NCBI GenBank assembly: GCA_964446775.1
Contig: CAYURA010000007.1
Span: 1 to 32,862 of the forward strand
From: GCA-002841655 sp964446775
GTDB lineage: Bacteria; Patescibacteriota; Patescibacteriia; Patescibacteriales; UBA12465
Length of the DNA: 32,862 nucleotides
Direction of reading: 5' to 3'
The notes beneath the pieces are model-generated. The model saw nothing but the letters and a program-made list of their open reading frames with translations. It ran no database searches and was not told the origin of the DNA. Made by a program: the position numbers and the translations under genes. This document shows positions 15,229 through 22,858 of the stretch, one piece after another (position 1 is the stretch's first letter; each line of letters begins with the position of its first letter).

Positions 15229-15948
15229 ATGGAAAATCAAACAAATGGAGCAGAATCAATAGCAATGCCAAGAATTGGTGATTTTGCGCCATCATTTAAA
15301 GCAACAACAACACAAGGGCCAATTAATTACCCTGAAGACTACAAAGGTTCTTGGTCAATCCTTTTTAGCCATCCAGCTGATTTTACCCCAGTGTGTACTT
15401 CAGAATTTATGACTTTTGCTAGCCAAGAAGAGAAGTTTAATCAAGCTAATTGTAAGTTAGTTGGACTATCGATTGACGGTCTTTATAGTCATATTGCTTG
15501 GTTGCGAACAATAAAAGAAAAAATTGAATTTAAGGGAATGAAGAACGTAGAAGTAAACTTTCCTCTAATTGAAGATATTAGTATGGAGGTGGCTAAAAAA
15601 TATGGCATGGTTCAGCCTGGAGAGAGTACTACTCAAGCGGTAAGAGCCGTGTTCTTTGTTGACCCTAATAGTAAGATTAGAGCTATTATCTATTACCCTT
15701 TGAGCCTTGGTCGCAATTTTAATGAACTATATCGTGCTTTAATTGCCATGCAAACAGCTGATAAGTTTTCAATTGCTACTCCGGCTGATTGGCAGCCAGG
15801 AGATGATGTTATTGTCCCCACCGCTGGCTCTTGTGGCGTTGCTAAGGAGCGGATGGTAGAGGAAAATGAACTTCATTGTTATGATTGGTTTTTCTGTACT
15901 AAAAAATTGAGCAAAGATGACATTGATACTGCTATTAGTAGTAAATAG
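15229..15948 (+). CDS. Peroxiredoxin, Prx6/archaeal thioredoxin-peroxidase type
   Basis: Reduces hydrogen peroxide and organic peroxides through a peroxidatic cysteine. At 239 residues it has the long C-terminal arm of the Prx6 class. The active site is SHPADFTPVCTSE with C56. The arm carries CYDWFFC (C217/C223), the six-residue-spaced pair also seen in the Aeropyrum/Pyrococcus-type enzymes, where the arm cysteine is resolving. It follows DUF134 by 29 bp and ends in a strong terminator. Reductant candidates in the window include the small thioredoxin-like protein at 7102-7404. The family call is secure; the archaeal-like subtype is judged by motif. Confidence 0.95.
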   Translation: MENQTNGAESIAMPRIGDFAPSFKATTTQGPINYPEDYKGSWSILFSHPADFTPVCTSEFMTFASQEEKFNQANCKLVGLSIDGLYSHIAWLRTIKEKIEFKGMKNVEVNFPLIEDISMEVAKKYGMVQPGESTTQAVRAVFFVDPNSKIRAIIYYPLSLGRNFNELYRALIAMQTADKFSIATPADWQPGDDVIVPTAGSCGVAKERMVEENELHCYDWFFCTKKLSKDDIDTAISSK

Positions 15949-16025
15949 TTATTGTTAATTAATGAAAAAATATTTTTTAATTTTTAAATCAATCTTTTCT
16001 TAATTATTATCCACAGCTACAAATA

Positions 16026-16051
16026 AAAAAATGAGTGAAAACTCATTTTTT
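16026..16051 (+). terminator. Rho-independent terminator after peroxiredoxin
   Basis: ATGAGT (16031-16036) pairs with ACTCAT (16041-16046) around a GAAA tetraloop. Flanking A and T tracts extend the stem to 11 bp and supply the T run to 16051. The A/T tracts make it potentially bidirectional. Confidence 0.85.
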
Positions 16052-16079
16052 GTTTATAATTAGTTAATTAAATTGATGT

Positions 16080-16108
16080 TTGACGCTCTTTTTAGAATTT
16101 GCTAATAT
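16080..16108 (+). promoter_or_regulatory. Promoter of the ECF/nrdJ/adenosyltransferase group
   Basis: TTGACG (16080-16085), a 17-bp spacer and TAATAT (16103-16108). The leader to the start at 16178 is about 60 nt. It contains a GAAA-capped small hairpin (GTAG..AGAT/ATCT..CTAC, 16116-16143) and the palindrome ACTATATATAGT (16142-16153). No cobalamin-riboswitch (B12 box) core is recognisable. Confidence 0.5.
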
Positions 16109-16177
16109 TCCATATGTAGTATATAAGATGAAAATCTATCTACTATATATAGTATTAAGCTCTTAGTTAAGAAATTT

Positions 16178-16726
16178 ATGTCTAAAAAAGATAAGCGTAG
16201 TTATTTTGATATAATAAAAATGGTCTCTGCTTGGATTTTAACTTTTGGTTTACGTCTTTTGCCGTTTCGACCGCCAAATGTGGAGCCAATACTAGCTATA
16301 CAAATGCCATTTACTAAACGTTTCGGGATTTTAACGGGATTTATTTTTGCCTTTTTAAATATTGTAGCATTTGACCTGGTGACTGCTAAGGTGGGTCTAT
16401 GGACTTTAATTAGTGCTTTAGTCTATGGCTGTTTAGCTTTTTTTAGCCGTTGGTATTTCAAAAAAAGAGAGAGTTCAGCTTTAAATTATGCGGTACATGC
16501 TATTTATGCAACTTTAATTTATGATTTAATTACTGGCGTAATGATGGGGCCTATTTTTTTTCAGCAAAGTTTTATGAGCGCTTTAACTGGGCAATTTATT
16601 TTTACCATTTATCATTTGTTAGGTAATATTAGTCTCGCGCTACTGTTTAGCCCAGTTGTTTATCGTTATATAGTGGTCAACCCAAAAGTGAGTTTCAATT
16701 ATTTAAGACAGAAATTCGCTTTTTAA
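16178..16726 (+). CDS. ECF-type S-component-like membrane protein
   Basis: A 182-residue protein with about five to six hydrophobic segments. The opening RLLPFRPPNVEPILA, followed by GILTGFIFAFLN, is the pattern of ECF transporter substrate-binding (S) components and DUF6580-like proteins. No ECF ATPase or EcfT gene is nearby, as is usual for group II systems that share one energy module. It is 44 bp upstream of a B12-dependent ribonucleotide reductase, and cobalamin adenosyltransferase follows, so a corrinoid is the most economical guess for its substrate. The membrane-protein call is firm, the S-component call moderate and the substrate inferred. Confidence 0.65.
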   Translation: MSKKDKRSYFDIIKMVSAWILTFGLRLLPFRPPNVEPILAIQMPFTKRFGILTGFIFAFLNIVAFDLVTAKVGLWTLISALVYGCLAFFSRWYFKKRESSALNYAVHAIYATLIYDLITGVMMGPIFFQQSFMSALTGQFIFTIYHLLGNISLALLFSPVVYRYIVVNPKVSFNYLRQKFAF

Positions 16727-16770
16727 AATATTTATTAAAAATTTAAAATATTATTTAATTATCTAATTTT

Positions 16771-19071
16771 ATGACTAAAGGTTCAGTTGAGATTAATAAA
16801 ATTAAAAAAAGGAATGGCGAAATTGTTAAATTTAGGCCTGAGTTAATAGAGATTGCAGTTGATAAGGCTTTTAAAGAGGTTGGAGAAAAATCAAATGGAT
16901 TTGCTAAAGAAATTAGTAAATATGTTGAATCTGATTTGATAAAAATTAAAAAATTCTCTTCTGAAAAGAACTTTATTCCTCATGTGGAGATGATCCAAGA
17001 TTTAGTTGAAGAGGGATTAATGAAAAATCATTTCGTTAAAGTAGCTAAGGCTTATATCTTATACCGCCAAAAGAGAACTGATTTACGATCTAAACGTCGT
17101 GAAGTGCCTAAGCATGTGCAAGAATTAAGTGATAAGAGTAAAAAATATTTTAAAAATCCTTTATCTGAATTTATTTTCTATCGTAGTTATTCCCGTTGGA
17201 TAGAATCTGAACAAAGGAGAGAAACTTGGATTGAGACTGTAGATCGATATTTGCAATACATGAAGAAAAACTTAAAAGAAGCTTTAAGTGATTCTGATTA
17301 TAATGATTTACGCGAATCTATTTTAAAGCAAGAGGTAATGCCGTCAATGAGATTATTCCAGTTTTCTGGAAAGGCGGCTGATAAGACTAATGTTTGTGCT
17401 TATAATTGCGCTTATATTGCTCCAGAAAGCTTTCAGGATTTAGCTGAAATTATGTATGTGTCGATGTGTGGCACTGGAGTGGGCTGGTCAGTAGAAAGCC
17501 AGAATGTAGAGAAATTTCCTCAAATCATGATGCAAAATAACAAGAATAAAGAAACTTATTTTATTCCTGATGATAAAGAGGGTTGGGCCGATGCTCTAGC
17601 ACTGGGGATGAAAACTTGGGCTACTGGCGGAGATATTGTTTTTGATTATTCGCAGTTACGACCAGCAGGGGCTAGGTTAAAAGCTATGGGTGGTAAGAGC
17701 TCTGGCCCTGATCCTCTAAAACAACTATTAGATTTTACTAGGGTTAAGGTATTGGCTCGTCAAGGTAGGCGCTTACGCACCATTGATTTACATGATATTA
17801 TTTGCATGATTGGCTATTGCGTTGTTTCTGGTGGGGTCAGGAGGAGCGCGATGATTTCCCTCTCTGACCTGGATGATGATAGTATTAGGGATGCCAAGCA
17901 GGGTCAGTTTTATATTACTGAACCACAAAGGAGCTTAGCTAATAATTCGGCTGTATATTTAAAAAAACCTGATAATAAAGAGTTTTTGAATGAATGGTTG
18001 GCCCTAATTAATTCTGGCTCAGGAGAGAGAGGTATTTTTAACCGGGGGTCGCTAGTGGAAACAATGCCTCAACGTCGCTTAGATTTATTACGTCAGAAAA
18101 AAGGCTACTTTGACGCTTCAGGTGAATTCATTGTTGGCCAAATGGGCACAAATCCTTGTGGGGAGATTATTCTTCAATCTAAACAATTTTGTAATCTAAC
18201 TGAAGTGGTTGCCAGAGCTGAAGATACTGAGGCCTCTCTATTACGCAAGGTTCGTTTAGCTTCTATCTTAGGAACTTATCAATCAACGCTGACTTATTTT
18301 CCTTATCTTTCTAAAACTTGGAAAAATAATTGTGAACAAGAAAGACTTTTAGGGGTTTCTATTACTGGGCAATGGGATTCTAATGCAAGTCGCGAAGCTG
18401 ATATTTTACAAAAATTAAAAAAAGAAGCTATAAAGGTTAATAAAGATTATGCTAAAAAATTTAATATACCTGTTTCAAGTTCCATCACTTGTGTTAAACC
18501 ATCAGGCACAGTATCTCAATTAGTTGATTGTGCCTCAGGTATGCATCCGCGTTATTCACCATATTATATAAGACGTGTGCGCATATCTGCTACTGACTCA
18601 TTGTTCAGGATGTTAAAAGACCAAGGTGTGCCTCATAAGGCTGAGGTAGGCCAACTGTACGATGATGCTACTACCTATGTCTTTGAGTTTCCAGTTAAAG
18701 CTCCTAAAGGGGCTCTCTATACTAAGGATATTAGTGCTTTAGATCAGCTAGAACATTGGCGTAAAGTTAAACTAAATTATACTGAGCACAATCCATCAGT
18801 AACTATCTCAGTAGCTGACGATGAATGGATTGAGGTAGCTAATTGGGTTTATGAAAATTGGAATATTATTGGAGGATTGTCATTTTTGCCACGAACTAAC
18901 CATGTTTATGAGCTAGCCCCTTATGAGGAAATTGATGAGACTCATTATAAGCAAATGATGGAAAAATTTAAAGATATGGACTTTGCTCAAATTGTTGGTT
19001 ATGAGAAACATGATGAGACCGAAGTTAAAAAAGAATTAGCTTGTGCTGGGGGAGCTTGTGAAATTAGTTGA
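16771..19071 (+). CDS. nrdJ: Adenosylcobalamin-dependent (class II) ribonucleotide reductase
   Basis: Makes deoxyribonucleotides from ribonucleotides without oxygen, using adenosylcobalamin to generate a thiyl radical. The 766 residues begin with an ATP-cone (about 6-103), an allosteric domain that the Lactobacillus leichmannii enzyme lacks. The catalytic domain shows NVCAYNC (C209/C213, one the partner thiol) and NPCGEI with C463 and E465. FCNLTEV has C474, exactly 11 residues after C463 as in known class II enzymes. The C-terminal CAGGACEIS (C758/C763) is the re-reducing thiol pair. The ORF ends at TGA, confirming TGA as a stop. The gene is 36 bp upstream of cobalamin adenosyltransferase, which supplies its cofactor. 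Confidence 0.96.
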   Translation: MTKGSVEINKIKKRNGEIVKFRPELIEIAVDKAFKEVGEKSNGFAKEISKYVESDLIKIKKFSSEKNFIPHVEMIQDLVEEGLMKNHFVKVAKAYILYRQKRTDLRSKRREVPKHVQELSDKSKKYFKNPLSEFIFYRSYSRWIESEQRRETWIETVDRYLQYMKKNLKEALSDSDYNDLRESILKQEVMPSMRLFQFSGKAADKTNVCAYNCAYIAPESFQDLAEIMYVSMCGTGVGWSVESQNVEKFPQIMMQNNKNKETYFIPDDKEGWADALALGMKTWATGGDIVFDYSQLRPAGARLKAMGGKSSGPDPLKQLLDFTRVKVLARQGRRLRTIDLHDIICMIGYCVVSGGVRRSAMISLSDLDDDSIRDAKQGQFYITEPQRSLANNSAVYLKKPDNKEFLNEWLALINSGSGERGIFNRGSLVETMPQRRLDLLRQKKGYFDASGEFIVGQMGTNPCGEIILQSKQFCNLTEVVARAEDTEASLLRKVRLASILGTYQSTLTYFPYLSKTWKNNCEQERLLGVSITGQWDSNASREADILQKLKKEAIKVNKDYAKKFNIPVSSSITCVKPSGTVSQLVDCASGMHPRYSPYYIRRVRISATDSLFRMLKDQGVPHKAEVGQLYDDATTYVFEFPVKAPKGALYTKDISALDQLEHWRKVKLNYTEHNPSVTISVADDEWIEVANWVYENWNIIGGLSFLPRTNHVYELAPYEEIDETHYKQMMEKFKDMDFAQIVGYEKHDETEVKKELACAGGACEIS

Positions 19072-19107
19072 ACGATTCTTAAAAAGATAAATTAATATTT
19101 TAATATC

Positions 19108-19632
19108 ATGTATTATACAGGTAAAGGAGATCAGGGGACGAGTAAATTGTTTCAAGCTAAAAGTAGATTACTAAAAAGCGACTTGGTATTTGAAGTATTA
19201 GGCTCTCTTGATGAATTAAATTCTTGGCTTGGTCTTTGTGCGGCTGAAGCAGAAGAATATATTGAAATAAAAAAAATTATTGAATATATTCAAAATGACT
19301 TATTTATCTGTCAAGCTTATTTCGCTCAAGCTAATACATTGATACTGGACAATTTTTTAAGTAGATTAGAAGAGAAAATAGATAGAATAAGTCCTCAGCT
19401 TAAAGAGAGAAAAAATTTTGTTTTGAGCGGCGGTAGCCGACTTAGCTCTTTATTGGACGTTGCCCGCACTTTAGCTAGAAAGGCTGAGCGTAGAGCCGTA
19501 GATTTAAATGAAAAGCAGAAGGTTAAAGGCTTGGTTTTAGCTTATCTCAACCGTTTATCTAGCTTATTATATGTTTTGGCGCGCTGGTCGAATGATCTAC
19601 AGGGAAAGGAAGAACAAGTGCCAAAATATTAA
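19108..19632 (+). CDS. pduO: Cob(I)alamin adenosyltransferase, PduO type
   Basis: Transfers the adenosyl group of ATP to cob(I)alamin, making the coenzyme for the ribonucleotide reductase encoded just upstream. The 174 residues show the PduO ATP-binding opening TGKGDQGTSKLF (residues 4-15), GSLDELNSWLG, and the helical motifs ARTLARKAERR and YLNRLSSLLYVLAR. All-helical and probably trimeric by family. No corrinoid ring synthesis genes are in the window, so this pairing indicates salvage of preformed B12 rather than synthesis. The ATG at 19108 gives the family-typical start MYYTGKGD. Confidence 0.94.
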   Translation: MYYTGKGDQGTSKLFQAKSRLLKSDLVFEVLGSLDELNSWLGLCAAEAEEYIEIKKIIEYIQNDLFICQAYFAQANTLILDNFLSRLEEKIDRISPQLKERKNFVLSGGSRLSSLLDVARTLARKAERRAVDLNEKQKVKGLVLAYLNRLSSLLYVLARWSNDLQGKEEQVPKY

Positions 19633-19754
19633 TTAAGCTTGCAGATTTAGTTTTTAAATTTAACATCCATCCCATTTTCCAGTTGCTTGCTTGTTGCTTG
19701 CTTTTATTGGCTTTTAGATATACACTGTAATCACTTATAAATTTATATATAATT

Positions 19755-20345
19755 ATGAAAAATTTCGATCGTGGTAATAAGAGAAATTTTGGTGGTAGCA
19801 GTAGCTTTGAAAAAAGAGACTTTGGTGGGTCACGTGGATTTTCCGAGAGGAAGGAAATGTTTCCAGCTGTTTGTAGTGAGTGCGGCAATCGTTGTGAGGT
19901 CCCTTTTCGTCCATCGGGTAGTAAGCCGGTATTTTGTAGTGAGTGCTTCCGTGGTCATGATACTCCTGCTCCTCGTGGCGGTCGTAATCATAGTTTCTCA
20001 GACCAGCCAAGGAAATTCCAGGATCGATCGGTATCAACTGGTCTAGTCCCAGCGATGAAGGATAATGTTGAAGAAAGATTAACAGCAATACATAATAAAT
20101 TAGACAAAATTGCTGACATTTTAAATTCACTTCAACATTCTCAAGTGAACCATAGAGTGGAGACTTCTGGACTAATTAAGAAAGAGGAGGCCAAGCCAGT
20201 GAGAGCTAAACTAGAGAGAGCTAAAGAGTTGAAACCAGAAAAAAAAGAATTTGCTAAAAAAGAAGTGCTTAAGAAAAAAACTATTAAAAAGAATAGCAAT
20301 AAAGCAAAAACTAAGTCTCCCGCTAAAAAGATTGCAAAAAAATAA
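19755..20345 (+). CDS. CxxC-x17-CxxC zinc-ribbon protein with Lys-rich tail
   Basis: A 196-residue protein in three parts: a Gly/Arg/Phe-rich N-terminus (residues 1-33, RGG-like), a zinc-binding CxxC-x17-CxxC domain (C40/C43 and C61/C64, sequence VCSECG to FCSECF), and a long basic tail (about 130-196) of Lys/Ala/Glu repeats resembling histone H1 or other nucleic-acid-binding tails. A helical segment (VEERLTAIHNKLDKIADIL, about 101-119) could mediate dimerisation. The domain is abundant in CPR genomes and is presumed to bind RNA or DNA. It is flanked by its own terminator. The role is unknown. Confidence 0.82.
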   Translation: MKNFDRGNKRNFGGSSSFEKRDFGGSRGFSERKEMFPAVCSECGNRCEVPFRPSGSKPVFCSECFRGHDTPAPRGGRNHSFSDQPRKFQDRSVSTGLVPAMKDNVEERLTAIHNKLDKIADILNSLQHSQVNHRVETSGLIKKEEAKPVRAKLERAKELKPEKKEFAKKEVLKKKTIKKNSNKAKTKSPAKKIAKK

Positions 20346-20365
20346 ATTACTAGCCCAATACAGAT

Positions 20366-20396
20366 AAAAGACGCTTAGTTTTTAAGCGTTTTTTTT
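20366..20396 (+). terminator. Rho-independent terminator after the zinc-ribbon gene
   Basis: ACGCTTA (20371-20377) and TAAGCGT (20383-20389) form a perfect 7-bp stem with a 5-nt loop, followed by eight T residues and preceded by an A run. Confidence 0.85.
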
Positions 20397-20417
20397 GTTT
20401 AATTTAAGAAATATGTT

Positions 20418-20443
20418 TTGACTTTTTCTACTTATGGTATAAT
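20418..20443 (+). promoter_or_regulatory. Extended -10 promoter for the U32 peptidase gene
   Basis: TGGTATAAT (20435-20443) is a perfect extended -10. TTGACT (20418-20423) lies upstream, but at 14 bp it is too close for a normal -35. The start codon is 20 bp downstream. Same TGnTATAAT form as at 10957. Confidence 0.55.
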
Positions 20444-20463
20444 AAAAAATAAATATAAATTTT

Positions 20464-21714
20464 ATGAAATATATAAAAAAACCAGAATTATTAGCTCCAG
20501 CTGGTAATTTATTGAAACTTAAGACAGCTTTAGCTCATGGAGCTGACGCTATTTATTGTGGCACTCCAGAATTTTCTCTGCGAACTAGGATTAATGACTT
20601 TTCTCTAAAGGAAATAAAAGATGGAGTAGAGTATGCTCATTTATTAGGCAAGAAAGCCTATGTTACCTTGAATATTTTAGCACACGAAGAACATCTGCTA
20701 GGTTTAAAAGCACAGGTTCTAGCTTTAAAAAAGATTAAGCCAGATGCCATTTTTATTGCTGATCCTGGGGTTTTAACGGTAATAAAAAAATATTGGCCCG
20801 AAGTTAAACTTAGTCTAAGTACCCAGGCAAACTGCACTAATTCAGCATCAGCTCTGTTTTGGGCAAAACAAGGTTTAAATAGGATTATCCTGTCTCGGGA
20901 GATGAGTTTAGAGGAGATTAAATTAATTAAGAAAAAAGTAGGTAAATTAGAAATTGAAGTTTTTGTTCATGGCGCTTTGTGTAGTGCCTATTCCGGTCGT
21001 TGTTTTCTATCTTCATATTTTACTGATCGTAACGCTAATTTAGGTGATTGTGTCCAGCCTTGTCGCTGGAAATATGAAATTCAGCCAGCAGGACATAAAA
21101 AATCTTTAATTATAGAGGAAGACAAGCATGGCACCTATCTCTTAAATTCGCAAGATCTATGTTTAATTGAAAAATTACCAGAGATAATTGCTAGCGGAGT
21201 TAACGCCCTGAAGATCGAAGGCAGGGCTAAAAGTGTTTATTATTTAGCGAACGTAGTCGGGGCTTATCGTCAAGGAATAGATTTAGTTTGTAGTGGCATG
21301 GACCAAGAAGAATTAAAAAAAGATCTAAAATTTTTAAAAAAAGAATTAGAATCTAAATTACAACATCGTGGATACACCGAAGGCTTTATGTTTTCTAAAA
21401 ATGAAAGCTTACAGAATTATCAAGGTAATTTTCCTGATTCAAAATGGGAATTCTGTGGCCAGGTAGTAAAATGCGAAAAACAGAAATCTGCTTATGAATT
21501 AACGGTTAAAGTTCACAATACTTTATTAGTTGGAGATAAGCTAGAAATAATTGGTCCTCATTATGAAATTGGTAAAATGACCTTAAAATCTATGCGTACT
21601 AGCGAACGTAATGAGAGTCTATTCGAGGCTCATGGAGGCGGTGGTAATCAAGAGCTTATTATGAAAACAAAAAAAGCTTGGCCACAATATAGTGTTTTGC
21701 GTAGAAAATTATAA
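20464..21714 (+). CDS. U32 family peptidase-like protein (TrhP/YegQ-like)
   Basis: A 416-residue U32 protein. It starts with KPELLAPAGNLLKLKTALAHGADAIY, the usual N-terminal barrel strand. It carries the U32 signature around EVFVHGALCSAYSGRCFLSS, with four cysteines (C173, C180, C196, C200) at the spacing that binds an Fe-S cluster. Several U32 members (TrhP, RlhA) are now known to hydroxylate RNA bases, using prephenate and iron, rather than to cleave peptides. Which RNA, if any, is modified here cannot be told. The gene has its own promoter, and the CapA-like gene begins 11 bp after its stop. Confidence 0.93.
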   Translation: MKYIKKPELLAPAGNLLKLKTALAHGADAIYCGTPEFSLRTRINDFSLKEIKDGVEYAHLLGKKAYVTLNILAHEEHLLGLKAQVLALKKIKPDAIFIADPGVLTVIKKYWPEVKLSLSTQANCTNSASALFWAKQGLNRIILSREMSLEEIKLIKKKVGKLEIEVFVHGALCSAYSGRCFLSSYFTDRNANLGDCVQPCRWKYEIQPAGHKKSLIIEEDKHGTYLLNSQDLCLIEKLPEIIASGVNALKIEGRAKSVYYLANVVGAYRQGIDLVCSGMDQEELKKDLKFLKKELESKLQHRGYTEGFMFSKNESLQNYQGNFPDSKWEFCGQVVKCEKQKSAYELTVKVHNTLLVGDKLEIIGPHYEIGKMTLKSMRTSERNESLFEAHGGGGNQELIMKTKKAWPQYSVLRRKL

Positions 21715-21724
21715 TAATTTGCGT

Positions 21725-22858
21725 ATGTCTATAAAAAATCATAAAACCATGATCATGAGAATTTTCATGATTTTATCTATATTATTTATTTTTTTTCTTT
21801 CCTTTCGAATTGTTAATGAAACAAGGCATCAATATGAGATAGCTAATGACTCTTTATTAGGTCAAGAGTTAGTAATACAAGTAGATAATCTGTTAGTAGA
21901 GGCAGATCCTAAGAAAGAATTAAAACTAATTTTTGGGGGCGATATTATGTTATCTCGAACAGTTAATGCAAAAATGGAGGCTTACAATGATTATGCTTGG
22001 CCAGCTCGTTTAATCTCGTCAAGTACTGCAGAGGCTGATTTTAGTATTTTTAATCTAGAGTCACCTTTTTTAAGAGATTCTAATTATAATGTTCCAACTG
22101 GGTCTTTTGCTTTTAAGGCTAATCCGCTGTCAGTTCAGACTCTTAATCTCTTGGGTGCTGATGTGGTGTCTTTGGCTAATAATCATATGTTGAATGCTGG
22201 CACGACAGGAATTAGTGATACCTTGGATGTTCTTAGTGAAAATAATATTTTAAGTGTGGGGGCTGGATTAAATGAAGAGCAGGCAAGAAAACCAGCCATA
22301 ATTGAGAAAAATGGCTGGAAGTTAGCTTTCTTATCTTATGCCTATCCTAATGATCATAGCGTTGCCACTAAAACGCAGGCTGGAATTGCTACAATGGACA
22401 TAGAGAACTTAAGGGAGGATATTGAGGCTCTGAAAGGGAAAGTAGATTTGATTATTATTTTAATGCACGCTGGTATTGAATATGTTTCTGTTCCTCAAAA
22501 AAATCAAGTTAATTTCGCTCATCAGGCGATTGATTTTGGTGCAGATTTAGTGGTTGGCCATCATCCTCATTGGCCACAAACTTGGGAAATCTATAATGAT
22601 AAAGCAATTTTTTATTCTTTAGGTAATTTTATTTTTGATCAAATGTGGTCTCAGGGAACTAGTCAAGGAATATTAGCAGAGATAATTTTTCAATCTAATT
22701 TATCAGCTAAAGCTAAATTGATTCCAATTGTTATTAAAGATTATGGACAGGTTAGATTATGGCCAGAGGGCCAAGACCAAGCTGATTTTTGGTCTGTTTA
22801 TGGTTTAAAAAAAAGTGATGGAATTAATTGGGGTAATGCCGAGAATTATGTAGATTAA
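21725..22858 (+). CDS. CapA-family (PGA_cap) metallophosphatase-like protein
   Basis: From ATG 21725 (an upstream GTG would overlap the U32 gene) the protein has 377 residues. An N-terminal membrane anchor (about 12-32) is followed by an extracytoplasmic PGA_cap domain. Motifs are LIFGGDIMLSR, FNLESPF, VVSLANNHMLNAG, ILMHAGIEY and VVGHHPHWPQ, which supply the metal-ligand Asp, Asn and His residues of the calcineurin-like fold. Family members take part in poly-gamma-glutamate or polysaccharide handling, but most CPR copies have no adjacent capBC genes, as here, so the substrate is open. Its stop overlaps the stop of the convergent histidine kinase gene by 4 bp. Confidence 0.88.
   Translation: MSIKNHKTMIMRIFMILSILFIFFLSFRIVNETRHQYEIANDSLLGQELVIQVDNLLVEADPKKELKLIFGGDIMLSRTVNAKMEAYNDYAWPARLISSSTAEADFSIFNLESPFLRDSNYNVPTGSFAFKANPLSVQTLNLLGADVVSLANNHMLNAGTTGISDTLDVLSENNILSVGAGLNEEQARKPAIIEKNGWKLAFLSYAYPNDHSVATKTQAGIATMDIENLREDIEALKGKVDLIIILMHAGIEYVSVPQKNQVNFAHQAIDFGADLVVGHHPHWPQTWEIYNDKAIFYSLGNFIFDQMWSQGTSQGILAEIIFQSNLSAKAKLIPIVIKDYGQVRLWPEGQDQADFWSVYGLKKSDGINWGNAENYVD

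Noticed and set aside
16109..16177. Cobalamin riboswitch upstream of the B12-related genes
   Set aside because: The leader is only about 60 nt and no B12-box core or multi-stem architecture is visible; only a small GAAA-capped hairpin and an AT palindrome are present.
19069..19071. UGA recoded as glycine (code 25, as in some CPR lineages)
   Set aside because: TGA ends nrdJ right after its conserved CAGGACEIS tail, and it ends the first ABC subunit and the small thioredoxin at family-typical lengths, so UGA is a normal stop here.
19683..19703. TTGCTTGC direct repeat, considered as CRISPR or iteron-like
   Set aside because: Only two short copies 3 bp apart with no spacers or further units; best seen as simple repetition.
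19753..20130. 125-codon antisense and 91-codon sense-shifted frames over the zinc-ribbon gene
   Set aside because: The CxxC-x17-CxxC domain and Lys-rich tail identify the correct frame; the other two are shadows with His/Tyr/Val-biased composition.
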